From: Brevibacillus brevis
GTDB lineage: Bacteria; Bacillota; Bacilli; Brevibacillales; Brevibacillaceae
DNA length: 64,000 nt
Direction: 5' to 3'
Assembly (NCBI RefSeq): GCF_900637055.1
Contig: NZ_LR134338.1
Span: 5,880,001 to 5,944,000, forward strand
The position numbers and the translations under genes are program-made. This document shows positions 16,648-25,229 of this stretch, piece after piece (position 1 is the first letter of the stretch; each line of letters starts with the position of its first letter). The notes beneath the pieces were generated by a model that saw only the letters and a program-made list of their open reading frames with translations, was not told the DNA's origin and searched no databases.

Positions 16648-18654
16648 ATGGGAAAAGTGTTAGAAGTAAAAGATTTGCATGTGTCATTCGATACGTATGC
16701 AGGTGAAGTCAAAGCAGTACGGGGCGTCTCCTTCGATCTGGAAAAAGGTGAAACACTGGCGATTGTTGGTGAATCAGGTTCCGGTAAATCCGTCACCTCC
16801 CAAGCACTTATGCGCCTCATTCCTTCTCCTCCTGGACGCATTCCAAAAGGACAAGTTCTTTTTGAAGGAAGAGATTTGGTTACGCTTTCCGAAAAAGAAA
16901 TGCAGGATGTTCGCGGTCGCGATATCTCGATGATCTTCCAAGACCCGATGACTTCCTTGAATCCCACGATGACTATCGGGAACCAAATCATGGAGAGCTT
17001 CATCAAGCACCAAAAGCTGAACCGTGCAGAAGCGCGCACCCGTGCTATTGAACTGTTGGAAATGGTAGGGATTCCATTTGCCAAAGAACGTGTCGATCAG
17101 TACCCGCACCAGTTTTCTGGTGGGATGCGCCAACGGATTGTCATTGCCATCGCACTGGCCTGCAATCCAAAAATTATCATCGCCGATGAGCCGACAACTG
17201 CTCTGGACGTATCGATTCAAGCGCAGATTTTGGAGCTGCTGAAGGAACTGCAAAAGAAGATGGGTACCTCGATCATCTTTATTACACATGACCTCGGTGT
17301 CGTAGCCAACATGGCAGACCGTGTAGCGGTTATGTATGCAGGTAAAATTGTGGAAATCGGTAAAGTCGATGAAATTTTCTACGATCCTAAGCATCCTTAC
17401 ACATGGGGTCTATTAGGTTCCATGCCTAGCCTCGATGCCAGCGATGACGAGCTGATGTCCATTCCTGGTTCGCCGCCTGACATGTTCAAGCCACCTGTAG
17501 GTGATGCATTCGCGGCTCGTAACCCATTTGCGTTGAAGGTCGATCTGGAATATGAACCACCGATGTTCAAAATCTCCGACACGCACTATGCGGCAACATG
17601 GCTCTTGCATGAAATGGCACCGGACATCAAGCCACCTGCTTCCGCTGTGAGAAGAAAGGTGAATTCTGATGATGCTGCCGTTGATGCTCCAGTAAGCACC
17701 AAAAAAATGTTCAACTACGAGAACCGTGAAAAGCTGGTTGAAGTCAAAGATTTGAAACAGCATTTTGACCTCGGGAATGGTCATACGCTGAAAGCTGTAG
17801 ATGGTATCACCTTTGACATCTACAAAGGGGAAATCTTCGGTCTTGTAGGTGAATCGGGTTGCGGTAAATCCACCACAGGACGAACCATCCTTCGCCTGTA
17901 CGATGCAACTGGCGGAGAAGTCTTGTTCAATGGACAAAGTGTACACGGAAAGAAAACACTCGAAGAAAAGAAATGGCTCAACCGCAAAATCCAGATGATT
18001 TTCCAAGACCCGTACTCATCGTTGAATCCACGTCTGACCGTATCCGATATTATTGCGGAAGGTCTGGACATTCATCGTCTGGCGACCAAGGAAGCACGCA
18101 TCGCCAAGGTACACGAGCTGTTGGAAACCGTTGGCCTCAACCGCGAGCACGCAAACCGTTACCCGCATGAGTTCAGCGGCGGACAGCGCCAACGGATCGG
18201 GATTGCACGGGCATTGGCTGTTGATCCGGAATTCATCATTGCCGATGAACCGATCTCTGCCCTCGACGTATCCATTCAGGCGCAAGTCATTAACCTGCTC
18301 AAGCGCCTGCAAAAAGAAAAAGGCCTGACCTATCTGTTCATCGCCCATGACCTGTCCATGGTTAAGTACATCAGTGACCGTATTGGTGTCATGTACCGCG
18401 GACGTATTGTAGAGCTGGCAGAAAGTAATCGCCTGTACGAGAATCCGATTCATCCGTACACCAAATCGTTGCTCTCGGCAATTCCATTGCCAGACCCTGA
18501 TTATGAGCGCAACCGTAAGCGCATCGTTTTCGATGATCAGGAATATTTGCGAGATCAAGGGGAAGAACGCGTCTTGCGTGAAATTGAGCGCGGTCACTTT
18601 GTCGCTTGCACACAAAAAGAATTCGAAAGATACGGCGGCGGCGTCTTGGTGTAA
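16648..18654 (+). CDS. Fused dual-ATPase ABC protein of the oligopeptide/nickel type (DppDF-like)
   Basis: A 668-residue cytosolic protein with two full ABC ATPase domains, equal to DppD plus DppF. Domain 1 has Walker A GESGSGKS, signature FSGGMRQR and Walker B IIIADEP; domain 2 has [16 protein letters not shown] and FIIADEP. Each domain ends in the oligopeptide_HPY region with HPYT. ATG 16648 follows AAAGGG. No permease or binding-protein gene lies nearby, so it must serve components encoded elsewhere. The Fur box suggests an iron- or metal-related substrate (inference). Confidence 0.92.
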   Translation: MGKVLEVKDLHVSFDTYAGEVKAVRGVSFDLEKGETLAIVGESGSGKSVTSQALMRLIPSPPGRIPKGQVLFEGRDLVTLSEKEMQDVRGRDISMIFQDPMTSLNPTMTIGNQIMESFIKHQKLNRAEARTRAIELLEMVGIPFAKERVDQYPHQFSGGMRQRIVIAIALACNPKIIIADEPTTALDVSIQAQILELLKELQKKMGTSIIFITHDLGVVANMADRVAVMYAGKIVEIGKVDEIFYDPKHPYTWGLLGSMPSLDASDDELMSIPGSPPDMFKPPVGDAFAARNPFALKVDLEYEPPMFKISDTHYAATWLLHEMAPDIKPPASAVRRKVNSDDAAVDAPVSTKKMFNYENREKLVEVKDLKQHFDLGNGHTLKAVDGITFDIYKGEIFGLVGESGCGKSTTGRTILRLYDATGGEVLFNGQSVHGKKTLEEKKWLNRKIQMIFQDPYSSLNPRLTVSDIIAEGLDIHRLATKEARIAKVHELLETVGLNREHANRYPHEFSGGQRQRIGIARALAVDPEFIIADEPISALDVSIQAQVINLLKRLQKEKGLTYLFIAHDLSMVKYISDRIGVMYRGRIVELAESNRLYENPIHPYTKSLLSAIPLPDPDYERNRKRIVFDDQEYLRDQGEERVLREIERGHFVACTQKEFERYGGGVLV

Positions 18655-18668
18655 ACCTATACACAAGA

Positions 18669-18702
18669 AAAGGGAGAGAGCTTTGACAGCTCATCTCCCT
18701 TT
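18669..18702 (+). terminator. Terminator between convergent genes
   Basis: A two-part stem (AAAGGGAGA/TCTCCCTTT plus GAGCT/AGCTC, one bulged base) followed by TTATTATTTA. It sits between the convergent ABC and P-type ATPase genes and may work in both directions. Confidence 0.8.
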
Positions 18703-18707
18703 ATTAT

Positions 18708-20939
18708 TTAGTCCTTCATTCGCAAGAGTCTCATGCTGTTTAAGATGACCAGCAAGGCGGCTCCCGTGTCGCTGAGCACCGCCAGCCACAAGGTTAGATA
18801 GCCTGGGAATATCAGCACGAGTGCAACCAGCTTTACGATGATCGAAAACCAGATGTTTTGCTTGATAATCGTGAGTGCTTTTCTGCTGACCTTCATCGTG
18901 TGCGGCAGCTTTTCGAGATTGTCAGCCATCAGTACGATATCCGCGGTTTCCATTGCCGTATCGGTGCCAGCTCCACCCATGGCAATCCCCAAATCAGCTG
19001 ATGCGAGAGCAGGCGCATCGTTGATTCCGTCCCCCACCATGGCGACGACCTTGCCTTCTTGCTGCAGTCGCTTGACTGCCTCAACCTTATCTTGTGGCAG
19101 CAGCTCTGCAAAATAACGGTTCACACCAGTCTGACTCGCTACCTTTTTCGCCGTACCCGCATTGTCACCAGTCAGCATCACGATGTCTTCGATTCCTGCG
19201 GCCTTGAGCTTGCCAATGGCACTAACTGTAATCGCTCGAATGGTGTCGGCAACGGCAATCATCCCGATCAATTTCGTTGCCGTACCGATAACTACCAGTG
19301 TATGTCCCTCGCTCTGCAACGACTCGATTTTCGTTTGCCATGCCGAGAGATCGACTCCCAGCTCTTGAAACAGGGCGGGCTTCCCTGCATAAAATGTTTC
19401 GGCTCCGATGACAGCGCTCGCCCCTTTTCCGACGATCGCCTTGAAATTTTGCCCACTCTGGGAAGCAACCTGCTTTTGTTTCGCATAGGTCAGGATCGCT
19501 TGTGCAATCGGATGGGAAGAACGCTCTTCAATCGTTCTGGCGATCGACACTACTTCGTCTTCGCTTCCCTCCATCTCGATAACAGCTGCAACCTGTGGTT
19601 TTCCTTCCGTCAATGTGCCTGTTTTATCGAAGGCAATTGCGGTGATAGCTCCTGCCTTTTCCAAAAACGTACCGCCCTTGATCAAAACGCCGTTTCTCGC
19701 GGCATTTCCAATCGCGGACACAATCGCAACTGGCGTGGAAATAACCAGTGCGCACGGGCAAGCAACAACCAGCAGCTCAAGACCTCTGTAAAACCATTCT
19801 CCCCAAGTACCGAGTCCGAGTAATGGCGGGAATACGATCACGAACAAAGCAAGCACGAGCACGATTGGCGTGTAGATCGCAGCGAATTTGTCGACGAACG
19901 CCTGAGTAGGCGCTTTTTTCTCCTGCGCTTCCTCCACGAGATGAATGATTCTGGCAATCGCCGTATCCTCCACCAGCTTTGTTACCTGGATCTCCACCGC
20001 GCCGCTTTCGTTGACACTCCCTGCAAAAACACTGTCGCCGACCAGCTTATCTACGGGAATCGACTCACCTGTAATCGGAGCCTGATTGACGCTCGATGTC
20101 CCGTGTACAATCACACCATCCAGCGGGATTTTCTCTCCCGGCTTCACTACGATGACTTGGCCGACAGCGATGTCCTCAACTGGCTTGCGGGTAAGAGACT
20201 CCCCTACCTTGACCCATGCCTCGGGCGGAGCCAAATCCATCAGATTGCGTATGGAGTCACGCGTTTTTTCAATCGACTTGGTCTGCAGCAAGTTTCCGAT
20301 GGAAAAGAGCCAGACGACCGTCGCGCCCTCCAGCCACTCACCGATTAAGGCTGCTCCTATAGCCGCAACAGACATCAATACGTTCATATCCAGTGAACCG
20401 CTTTTCATCGCGTAAAAAGCACTGCGCGCAGGTCGGTAGCCGCCACTTATGATCGACAACGCATAGAGCACAGTCACGACGAGTGGAGATACGCTTGGCG
20501 ACAAGGAACCTAGAAAACCGAGAGCCAACAACACACCGGAAATCGTCGTCAGTACCGTCCCTGCTTGATCCGTTTTCGGTATTGCTTTGGCGGTACGTCT
20601 CGTAAGCAGCATGGCACTGTACCCGGCCTTGGCGACTTCTTTGATCACCACATCGGCACCCAGCCCATCTGCGACGAGCTGCATTTTACCCGTGGAAAAG
20701 TTCACGTTTACCTCTTTTACTGCTGACAACGTCTGCATATGCTTTTCCAGCGATTTGGCGCACGAACTGCAATCCATACCTGTCACGCGATAGACAACAG
20801 CCTGTGAAGAAAGAATGCCTGCGCTTTCTGTTGCCGCAGCCGCAGACTCGAGAACCGTGAGATTTTTACCAGCATGTTTATGCTCACTGCCGCATTGATG
20901 CCCACTGCAACACTCATCTTTTTTTCGTTCTTCTGCCAT
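18708..20939 (-). CDS. cadA: Heavy-metal P1B-type ATPase (Cd2+/Zn2+/Pb2+ exporter, CadA-like)
   Basis: A 743-residue metal pump. The N-terminus is Cys/His-rich (CCSGHQCGSEHKH, 10-22). One HMA domain has GMDCSSC (54-60), then come TM helices, the actuator TGES (290-293), the membrane metal site CPC (394-396) and the phosphorylation motif DKTGT (438-442), with a late GDGINDAP hinge. The CPC motif and an ArsR regulator with Cys residues nearby point to Cd/Zn/Pb export rather than copper. A CadC-like operator lies upstream. Confidence 0.94.
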   Translation of the reverse strand: MAEERKKDECCSGHQCGSEHKHAGKNLTVLESAAAATESAGILSSQAVVYRVTGMDCSSCAKSLEKHMQTLSAVKEVNVNFSTGKMQLVADGLGADVVIKEVAKAGYSAMLLTRRTAKAIPKTDQAGTVLTTISGVLLALGFLGSLSPSVSPLVVTVLYALSIISGGYRPARSAFYAMKSGSLDMNVLMSVAAIGAALIGEWLEGATVVWLFSIGNLLQTKSIEKTRDSIRNLMDLAPPEAWVKVGESLTRKPVEDIAVGQVIVVKPGEKIPLDGVIVHGTSSVNQAPITGESIPVDKLVGDSVFAGSVNESGAVEIQVTKLVEDTAIARIIHLVEEAQEKKAPTQAFVDKFAAIYTPIVLVLALFVIVFPPLLGLGTWGEWFYRGLELLVVACPCALVISTPVAIVSAIGNAARNGVLIKGGTFLEKAGAITAIAFDKTGTLTEGKPQVAAVIEMEGSEDEVVSIARTIEERSSHPIAQAILTYAKQKQVASQSGQNFKAIVGKGASAVIGAETFYAGKPALFQELGVDLSAWQTKIESLQSEGHTLVVIGTATKLIGMIAVADTIRAITVSAIGKLKAAGIEDIVMLTGDNAGTAKKVASQTGVNRYFAELLPQDKVEAVKRLQQEGKVVAMVGDGINDAPALASADLGIAMGGAGTDTAMETADIVLMADNLEKLPHTMKVSRKALTIIKQNIWFSIIVKLVALVLIFPGYLTLWLAVLSDTGAALLVILNSMRLLRMKD

Positions 20940-21001
20940 CTGTTCTCACCTTTTTCCAAGCATCTATTTTGCCCAGCTTCGAATGAAATCAATCCACAAA
21001 C

Positions 21002-21020
21002 ATTCAAACAAATATTTAAT
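21002..21020. promoter_or_regulatory. CadC-type operator upstream of cadA
   Basis: ATTCAAACAAATATTTAAT closely resembles the staphylococcal cadO core (TCAAAtAAATATTTgAAT). It lies 63 bp upstream of the cadA start in AT-rich DNA. It is the likely binding site of the ArsR/CadC-like protein encoded at 21578-21943. Confidence 0.65.
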
Positions 21021-21101
21021 TATTATATTATCGTATCCTTCTGGTACGTTCAAGAATTGATTTGAATATTTCACCCATTTTTTTACAGATCGAGAATAAA
21101 G

Positions 21102-21131
21102 AACAAGACCCCTATTTCTAGGAGTCTTGTT
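21102..21131 (-). terminator. Terminator overlapping the stop of the zinc-ribbon gene
   Basis: An AACAAGAC..GTCTTGTT stem with an inner CCTA/TAGG reaches into the stop codon of the 98-residue gene. The downstream (minus-strand) side is T-rich (TTCTTTATT). Confidence 0.6.
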
Positions 21132-21426
21132 ACTTGGTACGGGCTTCTACTGGTGTTGGGGTGGTCTGCCAACGCTCCCCACAGTCCAGACAGATGCACT
21201 TGATTACTTTACGCTTTTCTAAGGCAAGACGAACGGCAAACAGGATAAAGGCACCTGACAGCCCGAGGAACAAAAAGATGACAGGAGTCCCTTTCACCGA
21301 AATGCCGATAAAGGCAAGCACTGCCAATACCGCTGCATATATGGTTATGTATAATGGCTTATTGATCGATTCCGTCAAATCGATTTTCGCAGAACGGCAC
21401 TTCGGGCACTTTGGTTGCGCACTCAT
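21130..21426 (-). CDS. Small membrane protein with split zinc ribbon
   Basis: 98 residues. CPKC near the N-terminus (7-10) and CLDC near residue 80 could form one four-Cys zinc ribbon, brought together across two central TM helices (about 26-65). It is inserted between cadA and the arsR-type regulator but is transcribed as its own unit. It is unknown whether it has anything to do with metal resistance; similar orphan zinc-ribbon membrane proteins are common in bacilli. Confidence 0.7.
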   Translation of the reverse strand: MSAQPKCPKCRSAKIDLTESINKPLYITIYAAVLAVLAFIGISVKGTPVIFLFLGLSGAFILFAVRLALEKRKVIKCICLDCGERWQTTPTPVEARTK

Positions 21427-21530
21427 GGTATTCTCTCCCCATTTCTTGGATCATGTTCATCTTACACGAAAACAGAGAGGGACACTACACTGCCATGAAA
21501 ATGTCGTTTTTCCTTTTCACTTTCTCCACG

Positions 21531-21553
21531 AATGTCTATAATAGTAGGACATT
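21531..21553 (+). promoter_or_regulatory. Dyad over the -10 of the ArsR-type gene (autoregulatory operator)
   Basis: AATGTC and GACATT form a perfect inverted repeat with an 11-bp spacer that contains the TATAAT -10 (21537-21542). The position over the promoter fits self-repression by the ArsR protein. The dyad differs from the cadO-like site upstream of cadA, which is odd for a single regulator. Confidence 0.5.
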
Positions 21554-21577
21554 GTAGAGCATGAGGTGATGGTTACA

Positions 21578-21943
21578 GTGGATGACATCTGTGAAATCCA
21601 ATGTTTTGATGAGGAAAAAGTAAATCGGTTAAAACCGTTCGCCACAGAATCAGAAGGGGTAGCAAAAATCTTCAAGGCGTTGGCCGATGACACCCGCGCC
21701 AAAATCATTCACATCCTCTCGATGGAAGACGAGCTCTGTGTCTGTGATGTGGCTGCTATCATCGGAAGCTCGATCGCTAATACCTCCCACCATTTGCGGC
21801 TTCTGCGCAACATGGGACTGGCTAAGTATCGCAAAGAAGGAAAGCTTGTTTTTTACTCGTTGGATGATGACCATGTACGCCATCTCATATCTGCGGGGAT
21901 TGAACACGCCAAAGAACAGAAAACCATTGTCCGAGCTACCTGA
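21578..21943 (+). CDS. cadC: ArsR/SmtB-family metal-responsive repressor (CadC-like)
   Basis: About 121 residues. A winged helix with the alpha-3 metal-box motif ELCVCDVA and recognition helix SSIANTSHHLRLLRNMGL is followed by HLISAGIEHAKEQ. N-terminal Cys residues (DDICEIQC) plus the CVC pair match the alpha3N site of CadC, which binds Cd, Pb or Bi and releases DNA. GTG 21578 is preferred because GAGGTGAT lies just upstream; GTG 21566 and ATG 21569 are alternatives. It is divergent from cadA, with one gene in between. Confidence 0.88.
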   Translation: MDDICEIQCFDEEKVNRLKPFATESEGVAKIFKALADDTRAKIIHILSMEDELCVCDVAAIIGSSIANTSHHLRLLRNMGLAKYRKEGKLVFYSLDDDHVRHLISAGIEHAKEQKTIVRAT

Positions 21944-21958
21944 TGCTCGGGCTTTTTT
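21931..21958 (+). terminator. Terminator of the ArsR-type gene
   Basis: CCGAGC/GCTCGG stem (flanking bases extend it) followed by TTTTTT at 21953-21958; the left arm overlaps the last codons. Confidence 0.85.
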
Positions 21959-21993
21959 GTTACTCCCGCATTTTAAACATTTGATTAACCATG

Positions 21994-22024
21994 GCGGTTT
22001 ACACTCGTTTTCCGGGTAAACCGC
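21994..22024 (-). terminator. Hairpin after the histidine-kinase gene
   Basis: A perfect 9-bp stem GCGGTTTAC/GTAAACCGC with a 13-nt loop, just downstream of the kinase stop on the minus strand. It has no T-run, so it may be a weak or factor-assisted terminator. Confidence 0.45.
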
Positions 22025-22050
22025 TGCCTGATCGCCGATATTCATGGAAG

Positions 22051-23445
22051 TCACTCCTTTGCTTCACGTTCACCCGTCGGTAGGCTGACCGTGACCGTTG
22101 TCCCTTCACCTATACGGCTTTGAATGTGAATGCTGCCTTTTGCGACCTGCAAAATTTTTTGCACGATAGAAAGACCGAGACCGCTTCCCGTCGCTTCTCG
22201 ATTGCGTGACTTGTCTCCTTTGTAAAAACGGTCAAAGACATACTCCTGCTCTTCTTCTGACATGCCGATCCCCGTATCCCGAATGGTCACGACGATTCGC
22301 GTATCCTTTTGTATCGCAATGTAAATAGAGCCAGACCTCGGGGTGAATTTGATACTGTTCGAAAGCAGGTTCATCCATACCTGATTGAGCAGCTGCTTGT
22401 CACCCACGATAAAGGTCTCCGGTAAAGTCAGCTCCATCGCGAGTTTTTTTTGTTGCCACTGATGCTCCAAAACTAAGAGGACTTGCCTGATTTGCTCATC
22501 CAGACGAAAACGTGTCGGTTCGTACAGACCTGTCTCTTTGTCCAGAGAAGCGAGCGTCAACAGCTGCTTGCTCAAGGAAGACAGCCGTCTGCTCTCCTCT
22601 TCGATGATGGTCAAGTACGTCTCCCGCTGTTCGCTTGTCACACCGCCGCTGCGGATGGCTTGAGAAAAGCCTTGGATCGATGTCAATGGCGACTGGATTT
22701 CATGAGAGACATTGGAGACAAACTCTTGGCGCATCTCGTCCAGTTGTTTGATTGACTCTGTCATCCTGGAAAAATTCATGGCCAAATCGCCGATTTCGTC
22801 CCGTCGAGCGATGTCCAGGTGGATATCGTACTGCCCTTCTGCCAGCTTTTTGGTCGCATGGCTCAGTTTCTCGATCGGCTTCACCAAATAACGGGTAAAT
22901 ATCAAGATCAGGATCAAGCTAAGTACAAACATCGCTGCCAGCAGCAAGGCAAACATGATATGCACTTCGCCAAACTGCTGCTCAATATTTGGCCGCACAA
23001 ACAGGGCGTATTTTTTCCCTTCTGCTGTAAGCGGCAAGCCAATGCTGTTTTTCAATGTATTCTCAAAAAATCCGGTCACAAACAAGCCATGCTGTTCTTC
23101 TGTGATCCCTCTGTAGGTCTCACCTGCCAACACTTTTTGAACGATGGCTGGCTCTATCTGCTGATCGCGGAAAGGTGCTCCGAATTGGCTTACTGCGCCA
23201 TTCTCATCCACAAGATGCAGCTGAAAATTCAAATTGGCAACATGGGTCATATAGGTGGGCAGGTCGAGTGTGGATTTATGCTCGTACAAATCGATCATTT
23301 GCTGTCCGATGCTCGTAATTTTTTGTTCATTGTAAGCACGCAGATTTCGTTGATAATACTCATTTGCCAACAAAAATCCCAGCGTGCCGCTGATCAGTGC
23401 AATTGCGACGAAGGTAAGAACGACCCGGATGTAAAGAGATTTCAC
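22051..23445 (-). CDS. Sensor histidine kinase, HssS-like
   Basis: 464 residues: TM1 (about 7-26), an extracellular sensor of about 130 residues, TM2 (163-185), HAMP (186-240), the dimerisation H-box with FVSNVSHEIQSPLTS (His248) and a HATPase domain with NSIKFTP, DTGIGM and GSGLGLSI. The start is GTG 23445 overlapping the regulator stop (GTGA), so the pair is translationally coupled. The SHEIQSPL H-box and the matching regulator resemble the haem-sensing HssRS system, but no hrtAB exporter is next to it, so the signal is unproven. Confidence 0.9.
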   Translation of the reverse strand: MKSLYIRVVLTFVAIALISGTLGFLLANEYYQRNLRAYNEQKITSIGQQMIDLYEHKSTLDLPTYMTHVANLNFQLHLVDENGAVSQFGAPFRDQQIEPAIVQKVLAGETYRGITEEQHGLFVTGFFENTLKNSIGLPLTAEGKKYALFVRPNIEQQFGEVHIMFALLLAAMFVLSLILILIFTRYLVKPIEKLSHATKKLAEGQYDIHLDIARRDEIGDLAMNFSRMTESIKQLDEMRQEFVSNVSHEIQSPLTSIQGFSQAIRSGGVTSEQRETYLTIIEEESRRLSSLSKQLLTLASLDKETGLYEPTRFRLDEQIRQVLLVLEHQWQQKKLAMELTLPETFIVGDKQLLNQVWMNLLSNSIKFTPRSGSIYIAIQKDTRIVVTIRDTGIGMSEEEQEYVFDRFYKGDKSRNREATGSGLGLSIVQKILQVAKGSIHIQSRIGEGTTVTVSLPTGEREAKE

Positions 23446-24122
23446 GTGCCTCGTACCTCCAGCTTGTAGCCTAAGCCGCGAACGGTAGAAATGACAAAGT
23501 CATTTGTTTTCTCCGTAAATTTCTCTCGCAGCCGCTTAATATGCACATCGATCGTACGACTATCGCTCTCCGTATCGCTACCCCACACGAGCTCCAACAG
23601 TTGATCCCGGGTAAAGATCCGATCGGGAAAACTGGCAAGCTGGGCAAGCAGTTCAAATTCCTTTAACGGTAAATGAATCAATTCTTCTTTCACCTTCACG
23701 ACATGGCTGATGCGATCGATGACGGTATCATTCATGACGATGATCTGTTTGCTGACCATCTGATAGCGACGCAGCAAGGCCTTGATGCGGTACAGCAACT
23801 CGGTAGGCTCAAATGGCTTGGTCAAATAATCATCCGTCCCCGCCAAAAAACCTTTTTCCTTATCTCGTACCTCTCCCTTTGCCGTTAGCATGATAACAGG
23901 GATGTCGTAAAATTCCCGTATCTCCCGGCACAACTCCCAGCCGTTTTTGCCTGGCATCATCACATCCACGATGGCGAGCTGGACTGATTCCTGTTCCAAC
24001 AGCTGCGAAGCCTCATTTCCGTCCACACAAGCCAAGACGTTATATCCCTCTTTTGCTAAGTAAAATCGCAATAGCTCACGTACATGTGGATCGTCATCTG
24101 CAATCAGAATCGTCAGTTTCAT
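23442..24122 (-). CDS. OmpR-family response regulator, HssR-like
   Basis: 226 residues from ATG 24122 (SD AAGGGGG). The receiver domain has the DDD pocket, phospho-Asp in AIVDVMMPG, and the LTAKGEVRDKEKGFLAGTDDY...TKPFEPTELLYRIKALLRRY segment that is close to HssR. The winged helix of the OmpR type ends in RTIDVHIKRLREKF and VRGLGYKLE. First gene of the two-component operon. Target genes are not visible in this window. Confidence 0.92.
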   Translation of the reverse strand: MKLTILIADDDPHVRELLRFYLAKEGYNVLACVDGNEASQLLEQESVQLAIVDVMMPGKNGWELCREIREFYDIPVIMLTAKGEVRDKEKGFLAGTDDYLTKPFEPTELLYRIKALLRRYQMVSKQIIVMNDTVIDRISHVVKVKEELIHLPLKEFELLAQLASFPDRIFTRDQLLELVWGSDTESDSRTIDVHIKRLREKFTEKTNDFVISTVRGLGYKLEVRGT

Positions 24123-24434
24123 CAAGCTGGCCCCCTTGTTACTCCGCCCTCTGGTTCTCCTGCTTCATTATTTTGAATGATACTTACTTGTATACCATCC
24201 TGCAAATCGTCAATGGCTTGCACCTATCAACGTGGAATCAATAGTAAAGAAGCAATATGAACAAGAGATGAACGAATACGGCTGGCTCTTGAAGACTCTT
24301 ACACATTTGATTAAATCTGCGGGAAGCATGCTCTTTTCCCGGAAAAACAACCGTTTGCGCACACAAAAAAGCGGCAGACATGGGCCCGCCGCTCTTGAGT
24401 GTTTTTTCGGAGATATTCCAGCTGCTTCAGAGTT
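24123..24434. other. Intergenic region without a recognised gene
   Basis: About 310 bp. It contains an AGCGGC/GCCGCT hairpin (24371-24394 region) followed by CTTGAGTGTTTTTT, which could end transcription from the right or left. Nothing else is recognised. Confidence 0.5.
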
Positions 24435-24446
24435 GGTTACTCAACA
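24435..24446 (+). repeat. 12-bp direct repeat, left copy (GGTTACTCAACA)
   Basis: Identical to 25217-25228. The two copies bracket about 770 bp that carry two small AT-rich hypothetical genes and a GC-rich stretch, so they may mark an inserted or deleted segment. Confidence 0.55.
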
Positions 24447-24448
24447 TA

Positions 24449-24679
24449 CTATGTACAGCATTGTGCTACTTTCAATTCATCACTTCTTCTTATCCATAAA
24501 GCCCCATCTTCTTTGATCAAATAATCTATTTTATTACTCTTTAAAGCTTCTATCTGTTCTGAGGATGCTCCATCAGAAATTCTATAGTAATCGTTTCCAG
24601 TCCCCACATATAAAAATCCAAATACTAGCACCACAACTATTGCTGTTGCAGCCAAAGACACGGTTAATTTATTCTTCAT
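24449..24679 (-). CDS. Small exported/membrane-anchored protein of unknown function
   Basis: 76 residues from ATG 24679 (SD AAGAAGGTGA). One N-terminal hydrophobic helix (about 6-25, TVSLAATAIVVVLVFGFLYV) acts as uncleaved anchor or signal. A short extracellular tail follows, with DYLIKEDGALWI and a C-terminal CC pair. The gene is AT-rich compared with the surroundings. No family recognised. Confidence 0.6.
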   Translation of the reverse strand: MKNKLTVSLAATAIVVVLVFGFLYVGTGNDYYRISDGASSEQIEALKSNKIDYLIKEDGALWIRRSDELKVAQCCT

Positions 24680-24739
24680 AAATATCACCTTCTTTCAAAA
24701 AGGAGAATCAGGAATGATTATTCCTGATTCTCTTTTTTC

Positions 24740-24967
24740 TTACGTAATAGGGGGAAGATCTTGATCTGCATAATCCTCTTCTTTACCTGTAAATCTTTCT
24801 AGTGTCCAGGTACTCTCTTTTTTTATGTTCGGTTTATTTATTTTTTTAAGCTTTCCGCTTTTGTATAACTCATCAATCGCAATTTTAACGTCAGAACGAC
24901 TGCTATCACTGTCTATCCCCTCTTGTGCTGCTTTGTATCGTCCTTCTTCATTATTGTGCATATCCAT
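24740..24967 (-). CDS. Small hypothetical protein
   Basis: 75 residues, charged and mostly helical (SDVKIAIDELYKSGKLKKI), with no hydrophobic segment. The SD before ATG 24967 is weak, and the frame may be the 3' part of a longer, decayed gene. It lies in the AT-rich patch between the 12-bp repeats. No function is visible. Confidence 0.4.
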   Translation of the reverse strand: MDMHNNEEGRYKAAQEGIDSDSSRSDVKIAIDELYKSGKLKKINKPNIKKESTWTLERFTGKEEDYADQDLPPIT

Positions 24968-25216
24968 CTTAGCAATAACAAAAGAAACACCAAATCTTCC
25001 TGTATTTTACAGAAAGCTTTGGTGTATGTGAATATTTACCTTTCTCTTCTTCCTTAATTTTTGTAATTATACTAACGATACATTCGACATAGCAAGATCC
25101 CTTGACACTCACAGTGTGACTATCGTTCCTACGGACTGCCTTTGGTCGGGGACTTTGCGACGCTACCCATCGCTCCCGCCCCCAGACGCAGGCGATTGGG
25201 ACTTGAGCTACACATC

Positions 25217-25228
25217 GGTTACTCAACA
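25217..25228 (+). repeat. 12-bp direct repeat, right copy (GGTTACTCAACA)
   Basis: Second copy of the repeat at 24435-24446, ending one base before the mhqD stop codon. The 120 bp before it (about 25100-25216) is GC-rich non-coding DNA unlike the AT-rich genes next to it; no RNA family recognised. Confidence 0.55.
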
Positions 25229-25229
25229 A

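Noticed and set aside
24969-25229. 86-codon minus-strand frame next to mhqD
   Set aside because: Crosses from AT-rich to GC-rich non-coding DNA, no SD and no similarity; treated as non-coding.
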